Positions 9,712-22,200 are shown, numbered from the stretch's first letter. The stretch: DNA of 64,000 nt from an uncultured Christensenellaceae bacterium (GCA_910587225.1 CAJULT010000003.1:18587-82586); one strand, 5' to 3'. The notes: generated from the letters alone by a model not told the origin. Numbers and translations are program-made.

Positions 9712-10604
9712 GCGCCAAGCCCTCCTCTAAGATATACTTTAACCACATTGTTAAGTAGGTCGGTAGAGTCTGCATTTATCTTTGAATAATTGAAGCCAGA
9801 CGCGCTAGATTTAGCAATTACAGCCTCAAAGTTTTTAAGATTATATATCTTTAAAAATTCGTTAAGCTTTTTAGTCCCCGATTGCAAATTCTCAGAAAGG
9901 TGATATTTACTAATAGGGCTAGAACCATTCATGTAAGCATTCACAAAAAGTTCAGCATTGGTGATTACATGTGTCTTTTCTACGTTAAGTTGTGATAGAT
10001 AATCACAAGAAGTGCTTAGCACAACCTTTGCAAAATCATTGTTCGCAATTTTAGAAGGCATGCAGGCAGTATAAATATTTGCTAGCCCCTTTAATGCGCC
10101 ATTAAAATTATTGACATAAACTTCAAATTTTTCTTTGAAGCGCACCCACGCAGGATTAACGAAAGTTGGGTCAGCTCCCGTATATTCGCTTACCTGTTTT
10201 AGCACGCTACGCATTTCTGTTTCAGCCTTTCGCGCACCGTCAAACCCGTCAAGTACAGTAAAGTAGTTGTTTTGATAGGTTTTATTGTCCTCAGCAAATA
10301 CAAGCTTTTCGTTATAGAAAGAGGTCATTTTACTATACAAAGCTATAATTCTGCTTGCATTATTGATTTCAAGAGAGTACTGAGCGCTTGTAGAGCTAAG
10401 CTTAACTTTAAATGAATCAAACTTTGCCTTATCATCCTTGTTTGATAGGAACATTGACTGCTGCATATCTCTCGTTGCGTCAGTTACTTTGGAAACTTTT
10501 TTAGGGATGCACAATATTACTGTCACAACTATTGCAGCCGCAAGCGCCAGCACCGCAAGCACAATAAGCCATTTCTTACCTCTGGTCATCTTCTTTTTTG
10601 CCAT
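9708..10604 (-). CDS. Membrane-anchored extracytoplasmic protein, unknown, 298 aa
   Basis: Basic start (MAKKKMTRGKKW), one transmembrane helix at about 12-33, then a ~260-residue outside domain, probably helical, with no family I recognise. ATG at 10604 has a TTAGGAGGGG ribosome binding site; the gene starts 8 bases after dnaB and overlaps the lipoprotein gene by 4 bases. Looks like a co-evolved pair with that lipoprotein. Confidence 0.8.
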   Translation of the reverse strand: MAKKKMTRGKKWLIVLAVLALAAAIVVTVILCIPKKVSKVTDATRDMQQSMFLSNKDDKAKFDSFKVKLSSTSAQYSLEINNASRIIALYSKMTSFYNEKLVFAEDNKTYQNNYFTVLDGFDGARKAETEMRSVLKQVSEYTGADPTFVNPAWVRFKEKFEVYVNNFNGALKGLANIYTACMPSKIANNDFAKVVLSTSCDYLSQLNVEKTHVITNAELFVNAYMNGSSPISKYHLSENLQSGTKKLNEFLKIYNLKNFEAVIAKSSASGFNYSKINADSTDLLNNVVKVYLRGGLGA

Positions 10605-10612
10605 AGCCCCTC

Positions 10613-12049
10613 CTAATCATCAAATACATCAACATTAACTTCGTCAAGCGCAACTTCGCCGCCTTCTGGTTTTACAGCAGGTTTTGCAGGCGCACTTTTT
10701 GGCATTGCTACCCGCTCACCAAGATTTGCAAATGTTGTGTACTCTCCTATCCAGCGAAGTTTAACAGTTCCTGTTCTTCCGCGTCTGTGTTTAGCCAAAA
10801 TAAGCTCAACTGTGCCGGGCTCTTCAGGCTGCTCAACATCGTTGTATTTTTCAGGGTTGTATAGGAAGAGAACGATATCCGCATCCTGCTCAATCGCACC
10901 TGAGTCACGAAGGTCGGAAAGCATAGGTCTATGGTCGCCCGTTCTCGACTCAACGCTACGTGAAAGCTGAGAAAGTGCAATGATAGGAACATTCAGCTCC
11001 TTAGCCGCAATTTTAAGTGTTCTTGAAATTTCACTTACTTCAAGCTGTCTATTTTCGTTTCGTGAGTTCCCGCTTGACATAAGCTGAATATAGTCCACCA
11101 TAATTAAATCAATGTTTTCTTTTGCCTTTAATCTTCTACACTTCGAAAGAATGTCTGCTGGCGTCGTCATACTGGAATCATCAACGTAAATTCCGCTTTG
11201 TTCAAGCTTCTTTGTAGCAGTCCAAATTCTCTGCCACTCCTCAGGGGTCATTGTTCCGTTAAGCGCCTTCGCCATGTTAACTTTTGCTACCGAGCATATT
11301 GCCCTTTGCATAAGCTGCTCGCGGGACATTTCAAGTGAGAACACCGCACATTTTCTTCCTTCGTTTAGTGCAGCATTTGTGATAATATTCATAGCAAATG
11401 AGGTTTTACCAACACCCGGTCTTGCAGCAAGCAAAACAAGGTCACTGTTTTGAAGTCCATTTGTAATAGCATCAAAATCTTTAAAGCCAGTTGGAATACC
11501 AGTTATAGATGACGGGTCCTTTGCAATTTGGTCAAAAGACGCAATAACCTTTGAAATCGCACCATTAGGCTTGCCCACATGTTCGAGAGCTGAACGCTCC
11601 TGCTTTTCAGCAATGTCAAAGATAACCTTTTCTCCGTATTGAAGCGCTTTATCTTTATCCTCTTCCTCATAGGCGCGTTCGATAATGTCCTGTCCGCTTT
11701 TGATAAGCTTTCTTCGCACTGATGCGCCTTTTACAATATCACAATAGTATTTAAAGTTGGCAGCTGATGGAACAGCATTTGTAAGGAAGGTAATATATTC
11801 AATTCCGCCCGCTTTTTCAAGCGTCTTATCTTTTTCAAGTTGGTCAGCAAGAGTTACAAAATCTACAGGCACGCTTCTTTGATAAATCTTCTGCATAGAA
11901 GCATAAATAAGCTGGTGAGAGTTTGAATAAAAGTCATCTCCGCCTATCATGCCTAAAATATCAACTTGCGCCTGCGAGTCAATCAAAATACAGCCAAGCA
12001 CTGCCTGCTCAGCTTCAATGTTTTGTGGCATAATTTTGTACTCAGCCAT
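10613..12049 (-). CDS. dnaB: Replicative DNA helicase DnaB
   Basis: 478 residues, RecA-type hexameric 5'-3' helicase of the replication fork. The N-terminal helical domain (MPQNIEAEQAVLGCIL) binds primase. The C-terminal ATPase has Walker A ARPGVGKTSFA at about 210-220, Walker B LIMVDYIQLM and the QLSRSVESR motif. Normal length for the family (DnaC in B. subtilis nomenclature). TAGGAGGAAG ribosome binding site before ATG 12049. Third gene of the typA operon, downstream of a small membrane protein. Confidence 0.97.
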   Translation of the reverse strand: MAEYKIMPQNIEAEQAVLGCILIDSQAQVDILGMIGGDDFYSNSHQLIYASMQKIYQRSVPVDFVTLADQLEKDKTLEKAGGIEYITFLTNAVPSAANFKYYCDIVKGASVRRKLIKSGQDIIERAYEEEDKDKALQYGEKVIFDIAEKQERSALEHVGKPNGAISKVIASFDQIAKDPSSITGIPTGFKDFDAITNGLQNSDLVLLAARPGVGKTSFAMNIITNAALNEGRKCAVFSLEMSREQLMQRAICSVAKVNMAKALNGTMTPEEWQRIWTATKKLEQSGIYVDDSSMTTPADILSKCRRLKAKENIDLIMVDYIQLMSSGNSRNENRQLEVSEISRTLKIAAKELNVPIIALSQLSRSVESRTGDHRPMLSDLRDSGAIEQDADIVLFLYNPEKYNDVEQPEEPGTVELILAKHRRGRTGTVKLRWIGEYTTFANLGERVAMPKSAPAKPAVKPEGGEVALDEVNVDVFDD

Positions 12050-12058
12050 AACTTCCTC

Positions 12059-12319
12059 CTAGTGCGTAAAAGGGTCGCGATTCTTTTCTTTTTCCGCTTT
12101 TGCCGCCTTCTTTTTATCAATATTAGCACAAATTGCCAAAAACGGCAAGTAGAATATGCCCCCTATCACAATAATAATAAAACCATTAAGTACAGGATGC
12201 ACTCCTGCCTTAATAAGCCCGTAACAAATGCACAAGGCAATAACGAAATAGACGCCTATAAAAATCAATAGGCGTTTATACTGCTTTTTTAAATCTTTCC
12301 CCTCTTTTGGTGCAATCAT
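12059..12319 (-). CDS. Small two-helix membrane protein, 86 aa
   Basis: Two transmembrane helices (about 17-37 and 43-65) with a short loop, and a highly charged C-terminal tail (KKKAAKAEKEKNRD). The ATG overlaps the typA stop codon (TAATG) and a GAGAGG ribosome binding site lies inside the end of typA, so translation is coupled. Function unknown. Confidence 0.75.
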   Translation of the reverse strand: MIAPKEGKDLKKQYKRLLIFIGVYFVIALCICYGLIKAGVHPVLNGFIIIVIGGIFYLPFLAICANIDKKKAAKAEKEKNRDPFTH

Positions 12320-14151
12320 TAAACCTCTCCTCGCATTATTTTTCCGCGTTCACGCAGTCTCATATTGTGGTCAAGGATAATTTTTCTAATTCTCATACTC
12401 TTTGGCGTAACTTCAAGTATTTCATCATCCGCCAAAAATTCAATAGCATCTTCTAGGCTAAGTTTTCTTGGTGGAGTAAGTCTAAGCGCGTCATCACTTC
12501 CAGATGCACGGCAGTTTGAAAGGTGTTTTTTCTTACAAACATTGACTACGATGTCGTCACCCTTAGGGTTCTGTCCTACCACCATTCCTGCGTATACTGG
12601 CACGCCAGCGCCGATAAATAGGTCGCCTCGCTCCTGCGCGTTAAATAGTCCATACACAATAGCTTCTCCGCTTTCATGCGCAATAAGTGAGCCATATTCA
12701 CGGCGGTTAATTTCCCCCTTCCATGGCTGATATTCATAGAAGATCGAGTTGATAACGCCCTCACCTCTTGTATCAGTCAAAAGTTCACTCTTGTAACCGA
12801 AAAGTCCACGAGAAGGAATTGTAAACTCCATTTTCATACGATTGCCATGAGGTGTCATGCCAACAAGTTCACCCTTGCGGATTCCCATTTTTTGCATAAC
12901 AATGCCTTGGCAATCTGTAGGCACGTCTAGATAAAGTCTATCAATAGGCTCACACTTAACCCCGTCAATCATTTTAATAAGTACTTTTGGCATACTAACC
13001 TGAAATTCAAAGCCATCACGTCGCATATTTTCAATTAAGATAGAAAGGTGCATTTCCCCTCTTCCGCAAACTTTAAATGTGTCAGCTGTATCACCATCAC
13101 TTACTTTAAGGGATAGGTCTTTAACTGCTTCCTTGTAAAGTCTGTCACGAATGTGACGAGTTGTAACAAACTTGCCTTCCTTACCAGCCAAAGGACTGTC
13201 ATTTACCATAAAGGTCATTTCAACGCTAGGCTCAGCGATTTTAACAAACTCAATAGGCTCAATAGCGTCAGGTGCGCAAATTGTGTCTCCGATTTGCACC
13301 TCTTCAAGTCCCGCAATGCAGGCAATCTCGCCAATAGGAACGCTGTCAACAGCAACTCTCTTTACCCCTTCAAATACGAAAAGACTTACAACTTTGCTTC
13401 GTACAAGTTTGCTAGGGTCATGGTAGTTGCAAAGGGTAACCGCTTGCCCAACTTGAAGTGAACCGCGAGTTAGTTTGCCCACCGCAAGTTTTCCTACATA
13501 GTCGTTATGTTCAGCAGAGGAAACAAGCATCTGCATTGCACCTTTGTCATCTCCTTCAGGCGCTGGGATATAACTTGTAATAGTTTCAAAAAGAGGTTTC
13601 ATATCAACGCCTTTTTGATTTTTATCAGTAGAAGCAATTCCCTGTCTTGCTGATACAAAAACAAATGGAGAGTTAAGCTGCTCTTCATCGGCGTCAAGCT
13701 CTAAAAATAATTCAAGTACTTCATCTATTACTTCGCTAATGCGCGCGTCGGCTCTGTCAATTTTGTTAACTACAACAATTACTTTAAGTTTTAACGCAAG
13801 CGCCCGTTCAAGCACAAATCTAGTTTGAGGCATTGGTCCTTCGTATGCGTCTACCACGAGTAGAACGCCGTCCACCATTTTAAGTACGCGTTCAACCTCG
13901 CCACCGAAGTCAGCGTGTCCCGGAGTGTCTATAATGTTGATTTTTGTGTCATTATAAAGGCAGGAGCAGTTCTTAGAAAGAATTGTGATTCCCCTTTCTC
14001 TTTCAAGCGCGTTTGAGTCCATAACGCGATCGCTTACGACTTGATTATCACGAAAAACACTACCCTGTTTTAAGAGCGCGTCGACAAGTGAAGTTTTACC
14101 ATGGTCTACGTGTGCAATAATAGCAATATTTCTAATTTTTTCGTTTTTCAT
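12319..14151 (-). CDS. typA: Translational GTPase TypA/BipA
   Basis: 610 residues, the usual length. G1 [11 protein letters not shown]3 [13 protein letters not shown]4 NKIDR, followed by EF-G-like domain 2, domains III and V and the TypA-specific C-terminal domain ([10 protein letters not shown]). Ribosome-bound GTPase that helps large-subunit assembly and growth in the cold or under stress. First gene of a six-gene minus-strand unit (typA, small membrane protein, dnaB, two unknowns, gltX), with intergenic gaps of 10 bases or less or overlaps. A sigma-A promoter lies upstream at 14178-14206. Confidence 0.96.
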   Translation of the reverse strand: MKNEKIRNIAIIAHVDHGKTSLVDALLKQGSVFRDNQVVSDRVMDSNALERERGITILSKNCSCLYNDTKINIIDTPGHADFGGEVERVLKMVDGVLLVVDAYEGPMPQTRFVLERALALKLKVIVVVNKIDRADARISEVIDEVLELFLELDADEEQLNSPFVFVSARQGIASTDKNQKGVDMKPLFETITSYIPAPEGDDKGAMQMLVSSAEHNDYVGKLAVGKLTRGSLQVGQAVTLCNYHDPSKLVRSKVVSLFVFEGVKRVAVDSVPIGEIACIAGLEEVQIGDTICAPDAIEPIEFVKIAEPSVEMTFMVNDSPLAGKEGKFVTTRHIRDRLYKEAVKDLSLKVSDGDTADTFKVCGRGEMHLSILIENMRRDGFEFQVSMPKVLIKMIDGVKCEPIDRLYLDVPTDCQGIVMQKMGIRKGELVGMTPHGNRMKMEFTIPSRGLFGYKSELLTDTRGEGVINSIFYEYQPWKGEINRREYGSLIAHESGEAIVYGLFNAQERGDLFIGAGVPVYAGMVVGQNPKGDDIVVNVCKKKHLSNCRASGSDDALRLTPPRKLSLEDAIEFLADDEILEVTPKSMRIRKIILDHNMRLRERGKIMRGEV

Positions 14152-14177
14152 CTTTGTATATCCTTTTGAACCTTTTT

Positions 14178-14206
14178 ATTTTACCACAATAAATAGTAAA
14201 ATTCAA
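14178..14206 (-). promoter_or_regulatory. Sigma-A promoter of the typA-gltX operon
   Basis: Minus strand TTGAAT (14201-14206), 17-base spacer, TAAAAT (14178-14183). Confidence 0.75.
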
Positions 14207-14237
14207 CAAAGATTAAAAAGATTTTAAAAATAATATA

Positions 14238-14262
14238 AAAAAAGAGGCATCGCCTCTTTCTA
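14238..14262 (-). terminator. Terminator of the giant-lipoprotein operon
   Basis: AAAGAGGC / GCCTCTTT hairpin followed by a T run on the minus strand, just after the gene ending at 14299. Confidence 0.85.
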
Positions 14263-14298
14263 TTTTTTCCTTAGTTTTCACTTTCTGCCAAAATTTGT

Positions 14299-14676
14299 TT
14301 ATCCCTCAGCCTCAGCAAAAACTTCTGGTGATAAAACTTTGTCATTCCCGTAAACGCAAACAGGTGTATTATTTGCATTTAAAACTATGCATCCGCCTTC
14401 GCTAACATATCTATATAGATTTGAACTTTCGCCGTATCTGTTTGTGATTTCTTCAAGAGATAACATTTTGCCAATTATGTAATGCTGAAAGCCGATTGTT
14501 GTTTCTCGACACAATTTTTTCCCTTTAAAAGAAGTTGTTTCATACGCCTTTGAATAAGTATCAATTGCAAGTGCATTTTTGGGAATCTGAAAGTCTTCGA
14601 AATTGCTACTATAGACCTCTCTAATTTCTTCTTTTTGTTCGCTGTAAAATATCTTTACAAAATTTTTAATTATCAT
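14299..14676 (-). CDS. Hypothetical protein, 125 aa
   Basis: Soluble protein without signal or membrane segment. ATG 14676 has a GGAGAGG ribosome binding site. It follows the 208-residue protein gene by 15 bases and is the last gene of the operon led by the giant lipoprotein, with a terminator right after. No family recognised. Confidence 0.7.
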   Translation of the reverse strand: MIIKNFVKIFYSEQKEEIREVYSSNFEDFQIPKNALAIDTYSKAYETTSFKGKKLCRETTIGFQHYIIGKMLSLEEITNRYGESSNLYRYVSEGGCIVLNANNTPVCVYGNDKVLSPEVFAEAEG

Positions 14677-14691
14677 TTGCGCCTCTCCAGT

Positions 14692-15318
14692 TTACTCATC
14701 TTCATCACTGTCACAAAATAGCGTTTTCATGCTCAATCCTGAAACTCGCTGCTTTTCTATTTCAAGATTGTTTATATCATTTTCACAATGCTTAATTTGC
14801 TCTTGCAAACTATTAATTCGGACTATTAAATGTCTTTCTTTTTCTTCTTGACAATTATTGAATTGGCTTTGAAACTCGCAAGACATATCAGCAACATTTT
14901 CAACTAAAAAGTCCATCCACTTTTTTGTTATATCTTTAATGGTCTGTTGAGGATTGTTTGGGCATTTTTCTTCGGGGGAATCTATTGCGTTCTTTATACT
15001 GTACGAAACAGTATACCCTGTTCCCAAGAAACTGCCCCATACCTGCAAAACTTGTTTTGACATGTTAACCTCGTAGTACCGTTCATTGCCGCCATAAAAA
15101 CTCAAATCAACCCTGTCTTTTTCACGAGGATAATAATGCACTGTAAGACTGAATCCCTTAAAAACAAATCGTCTACATGTACCACTCCTGTCTATCTTAG
15201 GACATTCTTCTTGAAGTTTAGGCAGCCGAGCCCCCTTCGGCAATGCAAGTTCAGGCAGCGTATCTATTAAAAATAGAATTAACTTTTTCGGCTCGATTTC
15301 ACTAATATAATCAACCAT
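14692..15318 (-). CDS. Hypothetical protein with C-terminal coiled coil, 208 aa
   Basis: Start ATG 15318 has an AAAGGAGAAA ribosome binding site. The N-terminal two-thirds looks like a mixed alpha/beta domain with several Cys; residues about 150-195 form a heptad-rich helix (EEKERHLIVRINSLQEQIKH and onward) typical of a coiled coil. No signal peptide. Probably a cytoplasmic partner of the exported proteins made by the same operon; function unknown. Confidence 0.7.
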   Translation of the reverse strand: MVDYISEIEPKKLILFLIDTLPELALPKGARLPKLQEECPKIDRSGTCRRFVFKGFSLTVHYYPREKDRVDLSFYGGNERYYEVNMSKQVLQVWGSFLGTGYTVSYSIKNAIDSPEEKCPNNPQQTIKDITKKWMDFLVENVADMSCEFQSQFNNCQEEKERHLIVRINSLQEQIKHCENDINNLEIEKQRVSGLSMKTLFCDSDEDE

Positions 15319-15345
15319 GATTTCTCCTTTGCTAACCTAATCTTA

Positions 15346-16185
15346 TCACACCTTACCGCTCTTGTCAATACTAGTTTTTTTCTTGCGGTTGATGATTAAA
15401 ATTGCTGCGCCTAGCCCCGCAAGGCAGACAAGAGTAAAGGTAAGATACCATAGTCCTCTATTTGCAACACTTGTGTAAAGGGAGATATTTTGCCCCTCTA
15501 AATTCTTCTTCATCCATGTGTGATGATACAGCCCGTTTGCATCTTGAAACTTATATTCGCTATCGCTTTTAAGATAACTTGACGAAGTGGCATAGTCGTA
15601 TACATAGTCGGGCGCATACTCCATCTCTATATTACAAGTTTTGAGCGCATCCTCATAGGCGGCTTTATAGCGCTCCCCCACCTTTTGCCCCGACGAAAGA
15701 GTAGCAGCGAATGGAAACTGCCCGTTTGAAGATGAGGTAATCATAAAACCATAATGCACATCGTCCTTTTCTTCTTCATTAGAGGGATGATAGTAGCTCC
15801 ACACTTCGCTGGTCTGGTAAATTATATTAAAACCTACGCAATCAGTTTTTTCGTGATAACCAGTTTTGCTTATGATAAGCCCTTTTCCTATTGCGTACTC
15901 AGGCTTGGGATTTTGATTATAGGCGAGCAAAAAACTTATCACAAATTCATCGTGAAAGGTTTGTACATTCTTGGTAAGTTGACTTTTAAAGTCTTCTATT
16001 TTATCGCCATGTCCGCTATTTTTAAGTTTGCTACTACCCACCGAAAAGAAAAGGGACTGTGTTATGCTTTGCCCGCTTTCCACCGACAAAAGTATAAACT
16101 CATTTGATGCAGGCAGTTTGGCGGGCTGAATAAAAAATATACAGCATGAAAGCGCCATAAAAATTAAGAGAGCAACTTTTTTCAT
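15346..16185 (-). CDS. Exported protein with C-terminal membrane anchor, 279 aa
   Basis: Signal peptide MKKVALLIFMALSCCIFFI, an outside domain of about 210 residues rich in Ser and Tyr, then a transmembrane helix (LTFTLVCLAGLGAAILII) and a basic tail (NRKKK). This is the layout of a cell-surface protein held by its C-terminus. No LPxTG motif. It lies 35 bases after the giant lipoprotein gene and has no clear Shine-Dalgarno. Could be a ligand or scaffold partner of the giant protein (inference from context). Confidence 0.7.
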   Translation of the reverse strand: MKKVALLIFMALSCCIFFIQPAKLPASNEFILLSVESGQSITQSLFFSVGSSKLKNSGHGDKIEDFKSQLTKNVQTFHDEFVISFLLAYNQNPKPEYAIGKGLIISKTGYHEKTDCVGFNIIYQTSEVWSYYHPSNEEEKDDVHYGFMITSSSNGQFPFAATLSSGQKVGERYKAAYEDALKTCNIEMEYAPDYVYDYATSSSYLKSDSEYKFQDANGLYHHTWMKKNLEGQNISLYTSVANRGLWYLTFTLVCLAGLGAAILIINRKKKTSIDKSGKV

Positions 16186-16220
16186 ACTGTATATTATTAA
16201 TTATATATTTTAAATATAAC

Positions 16221-19200
16221 CTATTTAAGTTCCACCTTGTAGCTTTCGCCAGTTTTGGTAATTACCAAACTATGTCCATCCCCGCAAGAGATTGTTCTTT
16301 CAGAAATGGTGTTTGTAAGACCGCTGATGCCTTGACCAGAATAGCAGAGGTTATTGCTGCCCGAGGGGCTTCTTGTGGCGTCGCCTGCAAATTTTATGCC
16401 GCTTGCTTCAACATTGCCGTTTATTCTTCCCGCAATAAGAATATATGCAATTCCCCCTAGGTAAACTTTCCCATTTGTACTTGTACATTCAGGCGCTATA
16501 TTATTGTAGTTGTAAGACAATAACCCATCATAATTACGTACCACAATACCCGCTAAATAGTAAGTAGCTGCTCCACCAGAAGCTAAGATTTTGCCGTTAT
16601 TGCCACTTTCAACAATTCTGCTTGAGCTTCCTATGTTGTTAATTGCAATTCCTGCAACTCTGTAATAGTAATTTGCTCTAGCGGATTGAATGTTTATATT
16701 CGCTCTATTTTCACAGTGAATAATCCTGCCGCCGCCCATGTTGGAAACTACAAAGCCGCCGAAGCTAAGGTTGTAATTAGAACTTGGTCTTATTTGAATG
16801 CTACCCTCATTTACGCAGCTGTCGATAATGCCGCTATTTACTGCAACAAGTCCGCCAATAGCCACGTCGCGCGCTCCACTGACTGACATGTTCATAGACT
16901 GCCCAGTTATTGTCACATTAGAAATATTTCCATAGTTTTTAAGAGCAAGTCCGCCTGCCAAAAGGTTTCCTTCAACGCTTAAATTGTAGTTTACATTTAA
17001 CTTAAGTTTTTTTATCGAGCCGCCTTTGCCAATCTCTTTAAATAGCGCAGCAAGCTTCGTGTAATTAATAGTAATCTGACCAGTCTTATCAATCTCGCTA
17101 TAGAAAGTGAGGTTTTCGCTGACTTCTTTATCGTTTACTATAATGGATATTGCGCTTGACAAGTTCACGGTTATCGTCTGCCCATTAGCATCGTACTGTC
17201 CATAGAAAGTACCATTAAATGCGAAGCCATTTACATCAAATTCAAGGTTTTCTGTTTGTTTGAAATGGTACTCTGCCAAGTTGCGAACTGCCATATTGTT
17301 AAATTGCTCTTCACTCGCAATTAGATAAGGATTGTCAACTGTGCCGTCACCAGCTTCAAACAATTTGTATTCTATGTATCCGTCTGGTGCAGTCCAAGAA
17401 ATAGGCTCTTTCGAGTAAAGGCTGTTTGCATTCTTTCTTACATAAACCTGAGCAGAAATAATCTTACCCATCCTTCTCGGTTGATAGAAATTGTTTGTGG
17501 TTTCGCTAGTTTCAATAATCTCAATTATCTTGCCATTATCATCATAAATGAAATTGCCGTCGTCATCACACTTGCCATAAGTCACCTTTACTTTGTAACC
17601 AGGTATGTCGCCTTCCTTCTTTTCGCCTTCCCATGGAGTCCAGTTAAATCTATATTCTTCTGTCGACCAAGAAACAGTTGCCTCTTCTTGCCATGATGGA
17701 GCAGGGAGCGTAAAGTCTTCTGTGTTGCCTTTAATCACCATAAAGGTTTGATAGCTTTGACTAGGCATTACATCAAATATCAATTTTAGCGAAGTGTAGC
17801 CCTCTGGAATATAGATGGTAGTTCCTTCATTAGTAATTTTGTCACCTCTAAACACTAGTTTGAAATTACTATGTTGCTTGCTATTTTTATCATAAGATTC
17901 TACAAAATCACTTGTAAGTGTAATCTCTTCTCCATCTTTGTTATAGAACGCGATTACTTGCAATTTTACATTGTAATATTCAGTTGAGCGAAGTATCTGT
18001 TTGTTTTCCAAAAGTTTAGTGATATCAATTGTATAACCTTCATCAGTTTCAATCATATCAAAGTCATCGCCTGTAACACTTGGTGCTTTATACACCTCTT
18101 GACTTTCGCCAAATTTTACAGCAACAAGGTCACTCTTAATCTGATCACTTTCACAAGCATACATTTTAATTCTATAAGGGTTTGGAGAATATTCAAGACC
18201 TATAGCTTCAAAGGTGTTTCCATTTTGCTCACCTTCGATAATATTTCCCTTCTCATCTACAAAGCCAAATTTAGTATTTGCAGTTGTATCATAATCCCAT
18301 ACGATAACACCTTGATTATTTACAGTTACATTTGTAGGCGAAGCCGTCTTTGTGATAGCTTTGCTTTCAATATAACTACTTGCAAGGACATAACTACCAT
18401 TTTCGTATCTGCAAACTGCGGAGTTTATAGCTTCCTCAGTCAAAGCTGTGCCAGTTGGAACTGCAAGTGCACGAACTTTAAATTTGTACTCTGCATTAGG
18501 GAATCTTGAAACAATCTGAGCTGTATCAAGCTCTGCTTTAGTAGTTAAAAACTTTTCGGTAACTTCGGCAGTGCTACTATCTTGAACGTTTTTACTATTA
18601 TCATGTTCAACGGTCACCTCATAAACGATCTGCCCGTTTACACTTGCGGCATTTGTTGCTTCGTCCCATGAAACAATACCGTTATTAAGGGTAACAGCCC
18701 CGCTAAGTTTTAACATTGCAGCAGGCACAGTTTCCACTGCGGAAGAAAGTATTATGTATGGTTTCTCTCCCGCCATCACTTTAGTAAATGTCGCCTCTTG
18801 GTCAACATTAAGAGTAAGCTCCTCGCCGCTGATTGTAAGCTTAATTCCATTTGGCAGGAGGGTCGTCGAAGCGTCTTCTCGCACTTGTGTACCAATACTT
18901 GAAATGTAAAACTCTGTTGCAGTTGTTTCTGTCTTTCTATAGTCTGCATCTTCAGCCGTGCCACCTGCAACATAAGTCATGGTTTTGACTTTATTCATGC
19001 TCGGCGAAATATAACTATCTCCGTCTGCTTTATCATTGGATACTTTAAATCTATAATCATCGCCATAATCCAAATCTAGTTGGTTTGCTTTGATAGTAAA
19101 TTTGTTTCCAGCAGCGCTTACTTCAACGTTTTTATTTTTATAAATGTTTTGAATTAAGATATTATCGCTATCAATGCGCATGCTTGCTTGGCTCAATCCG

Positions 19201-22200
19201 CCCTTAATAGAAAGGATAACATAATGATAATAACCACTATCTATTAAATTAAGCCATGCATTGCCATTTTTATCAGGGCTTAAATCTTTAGGCTTTTCAG
19301 TCTCCTTTTCCTTGCGGTAACGCACTTGTGTAACATGCCCATGCGCATTCCAAGAAATAATTCCATTATCAAGGGTGAGCGTGTTTTTAATATCAAGGTA
19401 TACAATTTCAACTTTGTTACTCTTTCCGTTAAGGTTATATTCATTGCCAACAGTATAGATGCTAAGCATATAACTGTTTCCGCCAAAGTCTATGCACTTG
19501 TCTTGCTTACCATCATTATATGCGTGTGTTTTGAGATCTCGCATATTAAGTGTGAGTGAAAGCACTTTCCCGTCTTGTATATTTTGTGCAAGTTCTATTG
19601 GTTCGTTGAACACATGCCTATTATATATGATTCTACCTTTATTATCTTTATCTTGGATGAGGAAGCTAGTAATCAGATATTTATCATCCACCTTTTCCAC
19701 GTTAAAGCAGTATAAGCTATTTTCCCCCTTCAAATGAAGTGTATATAAGTTCGCTGAAACGCGCTTGCCATTTTCCATAATATCAGTTAGAGTAAATGTC
19801 ACATAATAATTATTTCTTGAATCTTTAGTATCACTTGAAAGAGTAATTGCCGGCGCTGACGGAAGATAAACATCATGGCCAAACACTTCCTTTCCATTAA
19901 TTGTTAACGAGTTTGCCAGGGATTGATTTGAACTTACATTGTTATACCCCGTATATACAGTCTGCATTGCGGTAATCTTATAACTTCCAGCTGGAATCTG
20001 TTTACCAAAATCGTCAAACAATATTTCGTTATTTGCTATACCATTTGAATTCATCATTGCATTCAGAATATTCATTACCTGATTCCAGTATGGTATCGTT
20101 CCATTTCCATCTAGTGCCGACATTAGCGCCTCTAAGCAATTTGTATCAGTGCCACTACTTGCCGATTGGAATGTCAAGGTAGAAAGGTCTGGCATAAGCT
20201 GTGCTGCATTTACTGTTGCAGTGTAAGTACCATTGCCCTCCGAACTAGTAAATGTGAGTTTAATTAGTGAGTATTCTATACTTCTCCCTGAGAAACTAAA
20301 TGGGCTAGAGAAGTTGGTATTTCCGACCATGCTGTAGAAATTGGTAGTTCCATAAGAAGTTTTAATTGCGTTAAAGAAATCGCTGTTAATTACATCCTCG
20401 CGGCTAAACATTAGGTGTCCATTCTCTACTGTTAAAGTTGCTGGAGTTGCATACTTGGTTGTAAGGAATTCGGTAGTTGGCTCTGACGCCAAGACAAGAG
20501 TATCATTAGAAACTGACACAACTTGAATGGAATAACTAAGCCCCGGAATAAGCTTATCATAAAGGTCGATATTGGCTGCAGTAACATACTCATAACCTCT
20601 ATCTACTTTCTCGTCATTTTCTGTGGTTGTGAAGTAAACATAATAGCCTGTTGCGTCGGTTGCTGACCATGACAGTATGTTATTAGATAGGCGAAGATTA
20701 TTAGTCTTATCTAATTTTCTAATCGTAAAGTTTGAATAAGACTGCATCCAAGTATCATCTTTAAAAGTGGTCTTTTCTACTTTTATTTGAGCGTCACATG
20801 CACCAATTGATTTAAAGAAATCGTTTACATTAATTGCATAACATTCTCTGTCAGCCTTAGTTTTTCGTATTGTGTCAAAGTGATAACCATTTTCATCTTC
20901 AATCCAAAAACCATGCAGGCTAGATGGCTGAAAGCTTTGTTCATAATGTCCCTTTGTGCCATTAATAAGCACAGTATCGGCTGTTATTTTAATTCCTCTT
21001 GCGTTAGCGTCATAACCAATCACAATGTAGTCATCAGCCATATCTTTGCCACGCAAGTATTGCATTGTCTTATCTAAAGATGAAGTGTAATTAAATTTAA
21101 ACTCTTTCAAAGGAGAATTTACATTTCCAACTTTAGCAACGCCTAATTTGAAACTTACACTTCCACTTACGTTTATTTCAAATAAGCTTATAAATTCGCC
21201 CATTGAGTAAGTACGTACTCCATTTTCCTTTTTATCTGGAGTAAACTGTTTACTTTCATTATTGTAAGTTGCCCAGAATTCAAGTTCACCTTGTGTTTCT
21301 TGCTCTTCATAGAGGGTTATTTCAACTGTTCCATAATCGTTAATCTGAATGTCTGAAATACCTTTAAGTCTATAACCTTCCTTAATAGACACTATATCTC
21401 TTGATGCAAGTTTTTTGTCTGTACTGTCATAACCTATTACGCCGATATCATACATACCGCTTAAATCGCCAAACTTTTCACTTAAGTCAATAGTGGGCGA
21501 ATCGGATGAGTCGTAAATTGTATGTCCACCGATTGTAATTTCGTAGAAGAATTCTTTTATAGCTGCGGCTGCATCAATAGTCAAGATTGCATCTGCTGAT
21601 AAAGAAAGTCCATTTATATTTTCAAGTCTTTCAATAGTAACAAAACTATCATTTGATTTAATAGCATTTGTAGCCGCAACTTCAAACTTAACCTCAGTTT
21701 CAAGCTCTGTAAAGAAGGTTTTATCAAGGGTGAGAATGTATTTGCTGCCAACTTTTTCAAAGGTGTAGCCTGTTCCGCTTGCGCCAGCGTCAGTAAGTGC
21801 TACAAGTTTAGTGCCGCCAATTTCAACCTCAAAGGTAACTCCACTAAATGAGCTCCAATTGTCTAAGATTTCAAATTTAACGCTTGCGTTACTTTTTCTA
21901 AGTGTTTCTCTCGAAGTTGTATCATCTTCAACTATAACTATGTTAACATCTTCAACTGCTTGAAGTTTTGATAGGCTTAACTGCTTGTCGCTTTGCGCCA
22001 CTCCGTAATACCCAGTTCCGCTTGACAGTTGATAGTTTGCAATTTCTGTTATTATCTGAACCTCATAGTCACCTTCTCCAAGCCCGTAAAGAACCTGCGA
22101 TGAAAGCAATAACTGCGTTTCTTGAATACCCGAAATTTTATCTACTTGAATATTGCCATTGTATATAATGACACTATAAGTTAATCCCTCTCCGTTAAAG

